A DNA stretch of 64,000 nucleotides from JBGZEX01 sp041846495 (GCA_041846495.1 JBGZEX010000076.1:12939-76938), one strand, 5' to 3'; positions 53,254 to 63,730 are shown, numbered from the stretch's first letter. Program-made: numbers and translations. The notes: generated from the letters alone by a model not told the origin.

Positions 53254-54711
53254 TCAATGTCTCGGTAAATGTTTAAACCAATATCTGTTTTGTCGCAATA
53301 AGGTATTCTTTTCGAATAAATACCGGGGAATAACACTGAAAAGACAACCGTCTAAAAAATCCTGATCCGAAAGGGAATGCATAATATCCAATACTTTTAT
53401 TCCCTCTCTTATATAAGGTATGCCATGTCTCATCAAATCGTATAACCGATGTCCTTCGTACCATAGTTCTTTTTCTCTTTCCTTAAAGATGGCCAGTCTT
53501 AAGTCGCCTCCGTATTCGCCGGGATCGTATAAGGATGCATTTGCTCTTTTTCGGATCGTATCCATATCCTCGACGGCTCCCTTACGGTCGCCTGTCCGCT
53601 CCCGAGCCTCCGCCCGTAAAAGATATATCCCTCCCAAACGATATTTGGTAAAACTTCCCCCTACTCCTCTTGTATAGAATTTATGCATCAGGAGGCGATC
53701 GGGTTCGATATATTGCTCGGAAGTTTTGTAGTCGAAAAAGGCGTATTTACGGTTGTCTCCTCCGGCGTAAAAATCTTCCACCCAGGCTTTATTGAATTTT
53801 TTAGCCAAACTTATGTAGTTTGCCGGAGGATAAGCCATCCATTCCTGAGCCCGGAAAAATACGACATAGGTGCTTCCGAAATTGGGAAGGTCGATATAGG
53901 GAAGAACCAGGATATTTTCCTTCGAGGATTCTTGGATAAGAAAGCATTTTTTCATACTCATGGCATCTTTTTCCAATTCGTAAAATCCGGATTTTATGAT
54001 ATCCGTGCATTTCTCGGCACATTTTTTCCAGCATTCCTTTTCGTCGTAATTAGCGAATTCGGGGGGAGCCATCCATTTGCATCCGGCTTTCCATGCATAG
54101 AGATGGGCCAATACGGCATTTGCCATTCCCTTATCGCCATAGAAAAAATTATCGTGCGTAGGCGGATAATTCCAATTCTTGTCTTCCCGTTTATGCGGCA
54201 ACAGCATAGCGGCTTCTTCTCCGCACTCGATGGCGTAGTCTACGATTTCCACCCATGAAGATTTGGCTATGGCGCCTACATAAGGCTCTTCCTTTATTAG
54301 AACATAATCCCCGTAAGTCTGAGCGATAATCAGATATATCAATGATTTGAAATACAACATCTCTCCTTTTTGCAAATTCCTCCATTCTTCCGTTACTTCT
54401 TCCACATTGGGGAGAAGTTTCAATACGGCATTGCATATGGATATGGCCTTTCCTATATCGTCCAAAGAAGGATTGCTCGGCAATTGCCTTATGGTATTTC
54501 CCTCGGGAGGAATCGCCCCGATTTCCAGACGTCTGGAATTTCGATGGATTGCATGTAATGTCTCTTCTTCAGCCTTCAGTATCAGAGATGTCATTCCTTT
54601 TTGGGTCTTGAAATTTTTAAAGGTGAGGGCTTCTTCCGGTTCTATATCCAATGGAGAATTGCATCCCGCGTATAAAATAAGGACAATTATGAATAGTGAG
54701 ATTCTTTTCAT
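53254..54711 (-). CDS. RagB/SusD family nutrient-binding lipoprotein (SusD1)
   Basis: A 485-residue SusD protein with lipobox YAGCNSPLDIEPEEALT and TPR-like helices (QKGEMLYFKSLIYLIIAQTY). The C-terminal KEREKELWYEGHRLYDLMRH is a hallmark SusD block. It is directly downstream (4 nt) of the STN-type SusC and forms its lid. Confidence 0.94.
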   Translation of the reverse strand: MKRISLFIIVLILYAGCNSPLDIEPEEALTFKNFKTQKGMTSLILKAEEETLHAIHRNSRRLEIGAIPPEGNTIRQLPSNPSLDDIGKAISICNAVLKLLPNVEEVTEEWRNLQKGEMLYFKSLIYLIIAQTYGDYVLIKEEPYVGAIAKSSWVEIVDYAIECGEEAAMLLPHKREDKNWNYPPTHDNFFYGDKGMANAVLAHLYAWKAGCKWMAPPEFANYDEKECWKKCAEKCTDIIKSGFYELEKDAMSMKKCFLIQESSKENILVLPYIDLPNFGSTYVVFFRAQEWMAYPPANYISLAKKFNKAWVEDFYAGGDNRKYAFFDYKTSEQYIEPDRLLMHKFYTRGVGGSFTKYRLGGIYLLRAEARERTGDRKGAVEDMDTIRKRANASLYDPGEYGGDLRLAIFKEREKELWYEGHRLYDLMRHGIPYIREGIKVLDIMHSLSDQDFLDGCLFSVIPRYLFEKNTLLRQNRYWFKHLPRH

Positions 54712-54715
54712 GGTT

Positions 54716-57700
54716 TTAAAATTTAAGTGTTAGTCCTATCGAAATCTTTCGGGCCAACGGATAAGCAACCCCGTTATCTATACCGGTGGCGATATCCACG
54801 GTTTCCGGATCCAATCCGGAATAGTTGGTAAATGTCCATAAATTTTCTCCGCTTATGAATACTCTGAATTCTTCCATTTTCATTTTTTTCGAAATGAATG
54901 AAGGCAGAGAATAACCCATGGTGACGGTTTTGAATTTCATCCAGTTGACTTTCTCGATATATACGTCCACATCCGAAGAAAATCCGTAAAATGTCGAATT
55001 TATTTTAGGCATGCAATTCCGGTCTCCGGGTTTCTCCCAAAACTTTTCCTTCCTAAGATTCAATAACAAGGGTTTATTGGCCCGATTGATATTCCAAAAT
55101 ATATTGCCCACATCCATAGAGTTGTATTTGGGCTTATATATCATATGCCGCCCCAGTTGATAGGTGAATAATATATTCAAGTCGAAGTTTTTCCATCGGA
55201 ATTCGTTTAAAATACCTCCGCTGAAATCAGGCAAAGCGCTTCCGCTGGCAATCTTATCTTTATCGTTGATGATATCGTCGTTATTCATGTCCGTGATTTT
55301 AAAATCTCCTGCCATAAAAGGATAAGTTTGACGGGCACCCATACCGTATTTTAAAAACATCGTATTTCCCCTGTTGTCGTAATAAACCGGAACCTCGTCC
55401 TGGGTATCGTAAAATCCGTTCGTTTTATAAGCGTAAATCTGATTCAACGGCCGTCCTATCACTCCGTGGAGATCGTCCATTCCGGTATAGGATTTGCGGT
55501 AGGTATTCCAGTTTTTAGCTCCGTTTACCGATGCCTTCCAATATAAATCCGGGCGGCGGAAGATTTCGTATTTTATCAGAAATTCGTATCCTTCGTTGGA
55601 AATGGCGGCTGCATTTGTCCAAAGATTTTCATAGCCGATGAGTCCGTTGGTTTGAATGAGGGTAAGCAGTTTATCCGTATAGCGATAGTAGTAATCCGCT
55701 GTGATTTGAAGGCGATTGTCTAAAAAATTCAAATCCACTCCCAAATCGTATTGATCGGTTTCTTCCCAGCATAAGTCTTTGTTGTAAAGGCCTTCGTACC
55801 AATTGGGAGTCAATGTCGATTTATCCAGAAAAGGGGTCCCGACTTCCAATATTCCCAAGGCTAAATAGGCATTGTAAAACTGCATGCCGGAACGTCCCCA
55901 CGAAGCTCGTATTTTTCCGAAATTCAGCCAGGGCAGGTAGGTTTTGGCAAATTTTTCTTCCGTAAACGTATAAGCTAAAGCTGCAGCCGGAAAGCTTCCC
56001 CATTTGTTGTTTTCTCCGAATACGGAACTTCCGTCCGTCCTATAACTTAAAGAGGCGTAATATTTCTGTTTGTAATTGTATTCAGCCCGTCCGAAAAACG
56101 AAATCAATCTCTTTTCCTTTTTCCCGGAACGATATTTTTGCAGAGCTACGTATATTTCCGTATATTGATTGGGTTTATATATCGTATGGTCCGGCAAATT
56201 TCCCGAAGCATAGTAAATATTATCGTCCGGAAGGTCTTGTGCATGACCTCCGTTATATTCCGTCCGGTTGTATTCTACGGATGTTCCGCCGACTATGTTC
56301 AGATTATGGACTCCTTCGTTCCAGGACTTGATGTAAGAGAGGAGGTTTTCATTAAGCCCCATCAGGTTGTTGCCCGATTCTCCCACCGTTTTGTTGATAT
56401 AGAGATTTCCCTGCGACCTATTCCAGAAATCCGGAAGGAAAGTGTTTCTGCGGTTTAGCGAATAATCTACCGCTCCCATAACCGTAAAACTCAAATCTTC
56501 AAGTATATGATACTTGAATCTTATATTGGAACGGAGGCGGATATCTTCATTGCTTTCGTGAAATGCTTTCATCTGCTTTAATATATTATTCCAGATAAAA
56601 GAATCTTTTCCGGGCATTAAGGAGCTCAGTTCGTAAGGATCGCCCGGTACGGTTTCCAATATGGGGGCCGCATTTTGCATTTCCAGTCCTTTTTCGGCAC
56701 GTTTCCTTTTGATAAGAGAAAAATTCACCCTGAAATCGATTTCTACCTTATCTATGGGAATCAGGCTGAATTGGCCGTTGCAATCGATACGGTTGAAGCC
56801 GGTTCCTCTGAATACGCCGTCTTCTTTATAGTAGCCCACTCCGAGTCCGTAAGTCATATCTTCTTTCCCTCCGTAAGTCTGCAGATTGGCATTGGTAACC
56901 TTACCCGTTCCGTAATATATGGGGAAAAAGTTGGAAGAATTATTCCAAACATTTTGGGTACTGTCGCAAAGGAAATGATAGAGATAGGGTTTACTCCCGA
57001 CGGCAATCAAATATCTTTTACCCATAAAGAAAGGCTGCAATACTTCTCTTTGGGTCGCCCTGTCGAAAACGATTTGTTCGCTTATTTCGCTTTGCCGTAA
57101 TCTGAACAGGCGTTCTTCATTTCCCGTGGTTATTGTCGGGAATTCCGGGACGATACCCCAGGTTTGGGAGACGTTGAGTGTCAAAACGGGTTTTTGGCCT
57201 TTTTTGCCCCGTTTGGTGGTTACCATGATGACGCCGTTTGCGGCTCGAGAACCGTAGATTGCAGCAGCGGACGCATCTTTAAGCACTTCCACCGATTCTA
57301 TCATTTCGGGATTGAGGTCGCAAAGGAGATTGGTACCGGTGACAGGGGAAGTGAAGGAGAATAGAGGTACTCCGTCGACTACCCATAGAGGATCGGAATA
57401 GCGACGTTCCTGCTCTACGCCCAGGGAGTTGAAACCCCGGATGGTGATTATCGTTCCTCCTCCTCCGGGAGAACCGGACATATTCGTTATATCCACGCCA
57501 GCCATACGTCCTTGCAGGAGATTGGAGATGCTTACGGAGGGAATACCCTTGATTTCGTCGGCTTTGACTACGGATACCGAACCGGTAAGGTCGCGTTTCT
57601 TGACATTCCCGTAAGCAATGACTACGGATTCGTCCAATTCCCGGATTTCTTCCTCCATCACTACCGAAATTTCCTCCGTCGATATGTCTATCGTAATCTC

Positions 57701-58264
57701 CCGGGTTTTAAAACCGATATAAGTAAATATCAATACTGTTTCTTTCATGGGAATATTAAGACTGAAATAACCGTTGACCTCGGAAGCCGTTCCCATATTC
57801 GTTTCTTTTATCCTTACGGTTACTCCCGGGAGAGGATTTCCTTTCTTGTCTTTTATATATCCGGTGATTTTTCTTTTCGTTTGTCTATTGTCCTTGGAAA
57901 TCACGTATACGCCGTCGGTAAAAGAGTAGGAGTAACCGGAATCCTTAAGGATAAATGCCAAGGCTTCGTCTACGGAGACATTTTTAAGATGGATGGCCTG
58001 GGTTTTTATATTTTCCAATCCGCTTACCTTGTAAACGATGTTTACTCCACTGATGTTTTTTACCTGCGAAAGCATTTCTTTCAGATTGGATGCCCGGAGA
58101 TTAAGGTCGATTTTCCGGGTTTGGGCATAGGCTGTCGGATTCCATAATAGAGTTGCTGCAATTATACAGCATAGAGTAAGGACCCGGCATATCGGGAGCG
58201 GTTTGTTCGACTTTCCCGGATTTTTTTGGGGTTGTAGCGTTTTTTTCTTACATTTGTTGTCCAT
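54716..58264 (-). CDS. SusC/RagA TonB-dependent receptor with STN signalling domain (SusC1)
   Basis: An 1182-residue receptor. The signal region (TLCCIIAATLLWNPTAYAQ) is followed by an STN domain (about 50-122; NLKEMLSQVKNISGVNIVYK), a carboxypeptidase-D-like domain (131-215), a plug with GRMAGVDITNMSG and KDASAAAIYGSRAANGVIMV, and a barrel ending ISIGLTLKF. The STN domain is the part that contacts FecR-type anti-sigma factors, and such a gene lies just upstream, so expression is likely induced by its own substrate. Confidence 0.96.
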   Translation of the reverse strand: MDNKCKKKTLQPQKNPGKSNKPLPICRVLTLCCIIAATLLWNPTAYAQTRKIDLNLRASNLKEMLSQVKNISGVNIVYKVSGLENIKTQAIHLKNVSVDEALAFILKDSGYSYSFTDGVYVISKDNRQTKRKITGYIKDKKGNPLPGVTVRIKETNMGTASEVNGYFSLNIPMKETVLIFTYIGFKTREITIDISTEEISVVMEEEIRELDESVVIAYGNVKKRDLTGSVSVVKADEIKGIPSVSISNLLQGRMAGVDITNMSGSPGGGGTIITIRGFNSLGVEQERRYSDPLWVVDGVPLFSFTSPVTGTNLLCDLNPEMIESVEVLKDASAAAIYGSRAANGVIMVTTKRGKKGQKPVLTLNVSQTWGIVPEFPTITTGNEERLFRLRQSEISEQIVFDRATQREVLQPFFMGKRYLIAVGSKPYLYHFLCDSTQNVWNNSSNFFPIYYGTGKVTNANLQTYGGKEDMTYGLGVGYYKEDGVFRGTGFNRIDCNGQFSLIPIDKVEIDFRVNFSLIKRKRAEKGLEMQNAAPILETVPGDPYELSSLMPGKDSFIWNNILKQMKAFHESNEDIRLRSNIRFKYHILEDLSFTVMGAVDYSLNRRNTFLPDFWNRSQGNLYINKTVGESGNNLMGLNENLLSYIKSWNEGVHNLNIVGGTSVEYNRTEYNGGHAQDLPDDNIYYASGNLPDHTIYKPNQYTEIYVALQKYRSGKKEKRLISFFGRAEYNYKQKYYASLSYRTDGSSVFGENNKWGSFPAAALAYTFTEEKFAKTYLPWLNFGKIRASWGRSGMQFYNAYLALGILEVGTPFLDKSTLTPNWYEGLYNKDLCWEETDQYDLGVDLNFLDNRLQITADYYYRYTDKLLTLIQTNGLIGYENLWTNAAAISNEGYEFLIKYEIFRRPDLYWKASVNGAKNWNTYRKSYTGMDDLHGVIGRPLNQIYAYKTNGFYDTQDEVPVYYDNRGNTMFLKYGMGARQTYPFMAGDFKITDMNNDDIINDKDKIASGSALPDFSGGILNEFRWKNFDLNILFTYQLGRHMIYKPKYNSMDVGNIFWNINRANKPLLLNLRKEKFWEKPGDRNCMPKINSTFYGFSSDVDVYIEKVNWMKFKTVTMGYSLPSFISKKMKMEEFRVFISGENLWTFTNYSGLDPETVDIATGIDNGVAYPLARKISIGLTLKF

Positions 58265-58341
58265 AATTACATGATTTATGTGGTTAGAGCTTAGAGGATA
58301 TGTCGTTTTAAGTGGGAGCTTGGGGCGTTATATCCTCTTTT

Positions 58342-59400
58342 TTATTTTATCCGTATTTTGTTTCCGTTTTTAGTAAACTTGAGTTCTCCGCTTTTTTCAA
58401 AGAAAGGAAAATAAGATTCGAGCGAGTGGTATTTTTCCAATCTTCCGGAAAATTTTATATGCTTGAGTTTTTCGGATTCGAATTCGAAATCCGCATCATA
58501 CCATCGGGAAAGCGTTTTTACAATAGATTCCAAAGGTTCGTTTTCAAAATTAAAGTATCCTTTTTGCCAATCGATATGATTTTCCGCATTTACGGGTTTT
58601 ATGTCGATTTCCCCGTTTTTATAGGTTAAAAGATTGCCGGGAACCAGGAGAGCCGAATCCGAATCCAAAGCGGAAAAGCGGATGCTGCCTTCGATGAGAG
58701 CAGCCGATAGGGAGGAGTCGTTGGCATAGCACTTGAGATTGAATCGGGTGCCGAGGACGGTGATTTTTCCGTAATTCGTAATGACGATAAAATGTTTTTT
58801 CGCATCGGATGCCACTTCGAAATATCCTTCTCCGTCCAACCGGACATTTCGACTATCCTTTGTAAAATGTACGGGATATTCCAAACGGGATTCCGAATTC
58901 AGCGTGATCCGGGAACCGTCGGAAAGATTTATTTTGAAAGTTTCGCCTCGGGGGACATATATGGAATTATAACCCGAGCTGTCGGTTATTTCCTTTTTCT
59001 GGGGGATGTAGGTGATGCGGGAGGAATCGATACGTAGCAAAGTCGAATTTTCCGTACGTGCTTGGAGCTGTCCGTCGAGAAGGAGTTTGCTCCCGTCGGA
59101 GAGGGTAAGTTCCGGTCGGAGAGGCATATCTTCCGGAGAGGAGGTAAACTGAGGGCGATTTATGACGTATATGCCGGCTATAATGCCGGCGATGGCTGCG
59201 GCAATTCCGGAAAAGCGGAAAATTGTTCTCCGTTTTGCCCGCTTCATAAGGGTCGTATAAGGAATTTTATAGTCGAATTTTTCCCGAAGTTCGAATTCCT
59301 TTTTAAGGCCGATATCCTCATCGGTATTGAGATTATCTATCCCGTTTACCCATGATTGTAAAAGCGATTCGGCTTTTTCGTATATATCTTCCCATCGCAT
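58342..59400 (-). CDS. FecR family anti-sigma factor
   Basis: A 352-residue single-pass membrane protein. The ATG at 59400 is preferred to a TTG at 59427. A short cytoplasmic part (MRWEDIYEKAESLLQ) and basic segment precede TM (FSGIAAAIAGIIAGIYVINR, about residues 64-82). The periplasmic FecR domain (YVPRGETFKINLSDGSRITL; DGEGYFEVASDAKKHFIV) and a C-terminal DUF4974-like part (SIVKTLSRWYDADFEFE) follow. It relays the SusC1 STN signal to the sigma factor encoded upstream. Confidence 0.94.
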   Translation of the reverse strand: MRWEDIYEKAESLLQSWVNGIDNLNTDEDIGLKKEFELREKFDYKIPYTTLMKRAKRRTIFRFSGIAAAIAGIIAGIYVINRPQFTSSPEDMPLRPELTLSDGSKLLLDGQLQARTENSTLLRIDSSRITYIPQKKEITDSSGYNSIYVPRGETFKINLSDGSRITLNSESRLEYPVHFTKDSRNVRLDGEGYFEVASDAKKHFIVITNYGKITVLGTRFNLKCYANDSSLSAALIEGSIRFSALDSDSALLVPGNLLTYKNGEIDIKPVNAENHIDWQKGYFNFENEPLESIVKTLSRWYDADFEFESEKLKHIKFSGRLEKYHSLESYFPFFEKSGELKFTKNGNKIRIK

Positions 59401-59536
59401 AAATTCCGTATTCCGTTTTATAAACAAACACGGCGGATTCGATAACGGGTGACATAAAACGGAATATTTTGGGTTTTTGGTTAATTTTTACAAAACACGA
59501 AAAGGCTTTTACGATTCCGATAGAGAGAGTAAATAT

Positions 59537-60106
59537 TCAGAGATAGGTTTTTATAAACATCCACAGGATGATGTCGGAATCTTTCGTCATTTTGGAACGG
59601 ATGATATCGTAGGCTCTTTTTTTATGGGTCTTCACCGTATTTTCGCTTATGCTTAAAAGCGATGCGATTTCTTTTACGGTTTTCCCTTCGATAGTGTGGA
59701 GCATAATGTTTTTTTGTTGTTCCGGAAGCTTTTCCAAAATGCGGGAAAGCCGGTTTACGGCTTCTTCTTTTACGGCTTTTTCAATACCCTCTTCTTCGTT
59801 TATTTTTTCGATGAATTTCAAATGGATGCCTTTGGAAGTATTCCGGTTTCTCATATAGTTGAGAGAAGCATTGAATGCCGTGCGATACATCCATGCGGTC
59901 ATGGATTTTATGTCCGGGAATACGAAGGAGGAGTTCCAGAGTTTTATAAAGCAGCTTTGGGCGATATCTTTTCCCGCTTCCCCCTCTTCCGTAATTTTTG
60001 TGGCATAGGCGCATAAAGAGGAATAGAAATAACGATATGCATCTTCCCAGGCCTCTTTGTCCCGGGCTTTAAGTTTTTTGATAAATAAAGAAAAATCTTC
60101 CGTCAT
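59537..60106 (-). CDS. ECF RNA polymerase sigma factor (sigma-70 family, Bacteroidales FecI-type)
   Basis: A 189-residue sigma factor. Region 2 is read from DIAQSCFIKLWNSSFVFPDI and MTAWMYRTAFNASLNYMRNR; region 4 from LPEQQKNIMLHTIEGKTVKE and IASLLSISENTVKTHKKRAY. With the FecR gene 136 nt downstream and SusC1 beyond, it forms a cell-surface signalling cascade controlling the first SusCD unit. Confidence 0.95.
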   Translation of the reverse strand: MTEDFSLFIKKLKARDKEAWEDAYRYFYSSLCAYATKITEEGEAGKDIAQSCFIKLWNSSFVFPDIKSMTAWMYRTAFNASLNYMRNRNTSKGIHLKFIEKINEEEGIEKAVKEEAVNRLSRILEKLPEQQKNIMLHTIEGKTVKEIASLLSISENTVKTHKKRAYDIIRSKMTKDSDIILWMFIKTYL

Positions 60107-60371
60107 ATCGTTATTTTATAAAATGCCGTCTGTCGTTTAATAATTTAACAGACTAAAAGCCCGACAAAATTACATAGAAATCTTCGATTTACATATTTGC
60201 GGTTTAAATAAAACTGTTTTTCCCGGGCTCTGATTGGGAACGGTTTGTTACGGAGAGAAGCGATGTTGTATTTTAAACATAAGTAAATAATCCGGTTTAT
60301 TTTTTTTAGTGTCCGGAAAAGTCTACCTTTGCGGCCGTAATTAATAGTTTACTCGATTTAACATTTTTCTT
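60107..60371. promoter_or_regulatory. Divergent intergenic region with two -7 boxes
   Basis: The 265 nt separate the sigma gene (minus) from the AspT-like gene (plus). TAATTTTG on the minus strand at 60172-60165 lies 59 nt ahead of the sigma ATG. TACCTTTG on the plus strand at 60324-60331 lies 41 nt ahead of the transporter ATG. Neither has a well-placed -33 TTTG. Confidence 0.45.
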
Positions 60372-62036
60372 ATGCAGTGGTTGTATAATTTGTTTTTCGG
60401 AGAAGGGGTGGCACACTCCATCCTTATTCTGTCTTTGGTTATATCCTTGGGCATCGTATTGGGGAAAATCCGCATCAAGGGAATTTCTCTGGGAGTTACG
60501 TGGATTTTGTTTGTAGGTATTTTATTAGGGCATTTCGGGATGAGTCTGGAGCATACTACTCTGCATTTTATGAAGGAATTCGGGCTTATCCTGTTCATAT
60601 TTTCCATAGGGCTCCAGGTGGGTCCCGGCTTTTTCTCTTCTTTTAAAAAGGGAGGAATGACCCTGAATATGCTGGCGACTTTAATTGTCGTTTTAGGCGT
60701 AGCGGTCACCTATGCGATTCATGTGGTTACGGGTTTGCCGATAACTACCATGGTGGGCATACTGTCCGGAGCCGTTACCAATACGCCGGGACTCGGTGCC
60801 GCCCAGCAGACATTCGAGGAAATTTCCGGGAAAGGCGATCCCAGTATCGCCATGGGTTATGCCGTGGCCTATCCTCTTGCCGTAGTAGGCATTATATTGA
60901 CGATTATCGCAATTCGTTATCTCTTTAAGGTGGATTTGAAAAAGGAGGAGGAAAATCTTCATAATTCCGGAGGAAACGAAGATACCGAAGTGAATTACTA
61001 TTCTTTGGAAGTGAATAATCCCTCGATATTCGGCAAAAGCATTTATGAGGTTTCCAAATGTATGGAAAGGGAGTTTGTGATTTCCCGTATTCTGCATTCG
61101 GGAGGAGGTTTGGAAATAGCGTCCTCGGACACCGTGCTTCGACAGGGAGATAAAATATTGGTAGTCACTACACATAAGGAGATAGATGCCATAACGACTT
61201 TTATAGGAAGGCGGTTGAAAATGGAGCATATCGACTGGGAAGATGAAACCTGCCTGATATCCCGCCGGATTATCGTAACTCAACACGAATTGAGCGGGAA
61301 ACGGCTCGGGAGTATGCAGTTGCGTTCCAATTTCGGAGTAAATGTCACCCGAGTGAACAGAGCCGGTTTCGATCTTGTGGCTACGCCTGTCTTGCCCTTG
61401 CAGTTGGGAGACCGTCTGACGGTGGTAGGGACGGAAGCCGGTATTGCCGCCGTGGAAAAGATTATGGGCAATTCTCTGCGCCGTCTCCGCGAGCCCAATC
61501 TTATAACCATATTCTTGGGTATCGTTTTAGGTGTCCTCTTGGGGAGCATCCCTTTTATGTTGCCCGGAATACCTCAGCCGGTGAAATTGGGACTGGCCGG
61601 AGGTCCGCTTATCGTATCCATTTTGCTCAGTCGATTCGGTTATAAATATAAATTGATAACCTATACGACCGTAAGCGCAAATCTTATGCTGAGAGAGGTG
61701 GGCATATCCATTTTCCTCGCCTGTGTGGGATTGGGAGCGGGAGAGGGTTTTGTGGAAACCATCGTTAACGGAGGTTATATGTGGATCCTCTATGGAGTCG
61801 CCATTACGTTGATACCCATTTTAGTAGTAGGCACCATTGCCAGATTGGTGTATAAAATCAATTACTTCTCGATTATGGGCTTGCTTTCGGGAGCTATGAC
61901 CGATCCTCCCGCATTGGCTTATTCGAATATTACGGCGGGTAATGATGCTCCTGCAGTGAGCTATGCCACGGTATATCCGCTTACCATGTTTTTGCGGGTG
62001 ATATCGGCACAGTTGATGATATTGTTTTTGATGTAA
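60372..62036 (+). CDS. AspT/YidE/YbjL family transporter
   Basis: A 554-residue inner-membrane protein. Two homologous membrane halves (about 1-190 and 375-554; repeats GILSGAVTNTPGLGAAQQTF and GLLSGAMTDPPALAYSNIT) flank two TrkA-C (RCK_C) domains (about 205-370; PSIFGKSIYEVSKC, RQGDKILVVTTHKE). This is the layout of the aspartate:alanine exchanger superfamily; the substrate of the YidE-type branch is not established. Single-gene unit with its own promoter-like box and a strong terminator. Confidence 0.93.
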   Translation: MQWLYNLFFGEGVAHSILILSLVISLGIVLGKIRIKGISLGVTWILFVGILLGHFGMSLEHTTLHFMKEFGLILFIFSIGLQVGPGFFSSFKKGGMTLNMLATLIVVLGVAVTYAIHVVTGLPITTMVGILSGAVTNTPGLGAAQQTFEEISGKGDPSIAMGYAVAYPLAVVGIILTIIAIRYLFKVDLKKEEENLHNSGGNEDTEVNYYSLEVNNPSIFGKSIYEVSKCMEREFVISRILHSGGGLEIASSDTVLRQGDKILVVTTHKEIDAITTFIGRRLKMEHIDWEDETCLISRRIIVTQHELSGKRLGSMQLRSNFGVNVTRVNRAGFDLVATPVLPLQLGDRLTVVGTEAGIAAVEKIMGNSLRRLREPNLITIFLGIVLGVLLGSIPFMLPGIPQPVKLGLAGGPLIVSILLSRFGYKYKLITYTTVSANLMLREVGISIFLACVGLGAGEGFVETIVNGGYMWILYGVAITLIPILVVGTIARLVYKINYFSIMGLLSGAMTDPPALAYSNITAGNDAPAVSYATVYPLTMFLRVISAQLMILFLM

Positions 62037-62052
62037 TCCTCGAAAGATACTC

Positions 62053-62094
62053 AAAGAGGCTGTCTAACAATGCAAATGTTGGATAGCCTCTTTT
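62053..62094 (+). terminator. Strong intrinsic terminator after the AspT-like gene
   Basis: A 17-bp stem, AAAGAGGCTGTCTAACA (62053-62069), pairs with TGTTGGATAGCCTCTTT (62077-62093) with two G-U pairs and a 7-nt loop, ending in TTTT. It is 17 nt past the stop. The GAGGCTGTC start also recalls IS1182-type ends, so part of it might derive from the neighbouring element. Confidence 0.8.
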
Positions 62095-62113
62095 GTCTTT
62101 ATAAAGAACAGAA

Positions 62114-62975
62114 TTAAGCGTCAATTTTGTTTATCATCGTATTTTTTGCTGAAACTTCTTTCTGTGGGTATTTTTCTCTTATAATAAGCGTGATTTTTAC
62201 GTTATAATGAGACAAAAATAAGGAATTGGCAGCAATTTGAGCCAATTTCCTCAAGTTATGGGCGAAGGCTTTCAGTCCGGACTCGATTTTTGCCCCATCC
62301 ATCCCCATGGAACATGTTGTACTTGACATACGGCAGCATGCCGGTCTCGATGGTCCTGATGGTCTTCTGTTCAGCCCTGCTCAATTCCTGTTCGTCTATC
62401 TGCTGCTTGATGTTCTCCATGCGGCGGCTGAAGTCCTCCACATCCATTTTCCGGGAGTACGGCAGTGTAGGCTCCTCCAGGTCATGGCTCTCCTCTATCT
62501 GCTTGAGCAGAGCGGCTGTCTTATCCTTGAGTCTGGCGTCATACTTTTCCACCGTTCCCCTCCAGACAAAGGTGTATTTGTTGGCGGATGATTCAATCTT
62601 TGTACCGTCAATGTATTGGACATTCAGCGTCACAAACCCCTGTTTATGCAACAGCTCCATAAGTTGTGTGAATACTGACTCAAAGCTCTCCTTCAACCGT
62701 TTCCCACGAAAATAGTTGATGGTTCGCTAATCGGACCGTTTCATTCCCGCCAGCCATATGAAATTGATATTCTCACACAGTTGCTGTGCTATTTTACGGG
62801 AGGAATGTATGTTGCAGAGGTAGGCGTAAGCCAAAATCTTCAGCATTACTTTGGATGGAATGCACTGTTGCCACCACCTTTATATGTGGAAAGAATATCG
62901 CTTATATCAAAATGGTCAATGACCTTATCCACGACCCGCACCATAGCAAGCATTATGTTCATACCTGGCTTAGCC
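62114..62975 (-). pseudogene. Decayed IS1182-family transposase
   Basis: Read on the minus strand, pieces of one transposase are recognisable in order. An N-terminal part (VRVVDKVIDHFDISDILSTY, GGGNSAFHPK) is followed by a frameshift near 62846. KILAYAYLCNIHSSRKIAQQ comes next, and an in-frame TAG at 62729-62727 interrupts RSD*RTINYFRGKRLKESF. The central part follows (MELLHKQGFVTLNVQYIDGT), then KYNMFHGDG. The frame then breaks near 62310 straight into the C-terminal GLKAFAHNLRKLAQIAANSL, with the intervening region deleted. It cannot make an active transposase. Confidence 0.8.
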
Positions 62976-62979
62976 GTTG

Positions 62980-63730
62980 TTTGGAGGCTCATTATTTGGT
63001 TGTTTACTTTGACGCTACTCGTTCATACTCGTCGCGATGAGTGTGTCGGCAAAGAGGGTTATTACACGCTTTTGGGGATAAAAGAAGATGGAAGTCGAGA
63101 AGTGTTGTCTATCATCAATCAGCCGACAGAAGGAGCTTTGCTGTGGGAGGACGAGATGTGGGAACTGAAAAGACGAGGAGTAGAGAGTGTGACTCTGTTT
63201 GTATCGGATGCTCTTAACGGGTATCGAAGATACCGTTAAACGTGTTTATCCAAACAGTAAGAATCAATTCTGTTGTCCTCTTGAAACGGAATATATTGGC
63301 TGTTCCCACATAAAGCCAGGAAAAAGATATCGGCAGATCTCAATGAAGTCATCCCATTGGAGACAAAATCTCTTACCCCTGTTGCAGCATTTAATAATTT
63401 CTCTATCTTTGTCGATAAATATCCGGTCAATATCCTTCCTTGAAGCATTTTAAGGCCGTGCGCAATATCGGTTATTTTACTTATTTGGAGTATCCCGGAG
63501 AGATGCAGCGCATGATTTACAGCACCAATAGGATTACAAGGCTCAACAAGGATTACGCGGGTATTGAAAATGCGGGGAACTATGCCTACGGCAGAGTCTA
63601 TGACAGCGTTAATGGGAGCTATTGCCATAGAAAAAGAGAATGGTACGTATTCATATCCGGTCTCGGTATTCAGGGAAGTGGAGGAATTAAAAAGAAAGGA
63701 AATTCCTTCCTCAGGCTGTTGTGGAGCATA
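62980..63730 (+). pseudogene. Decayed IS256-family (Mutator-type) transposase
   Basis: Consecutive fragments in different plus-strand frames match one IS256-type transposase. They are EAHYLVVYFDAT; then KEGYYTLLGIKEDGSREVLS with LWEDEMWELKRRGVES and VTLFVSDALNG; then GIEDTVKRVYPNS; KKISADLNEVIPLETKSLTP; LKHFKAVRNIGYFTYLEYPG; and finally VLKMRGTMPTAESMTALMGA with TYSYPVSVFREVEELKRK. At least four frameshifts separate them and the N-terminal third is missing. It abuts the IS1182 remnant on its left. Confidence 0.8.

Noticed and set aside
62053..62094. Inverted repeat as an IS1182 terminal end
   Set aside because: The stem directly follows the AspT-like stop and ends in a T-run, so a terminator explains it; IS origin of part of it remains possible.
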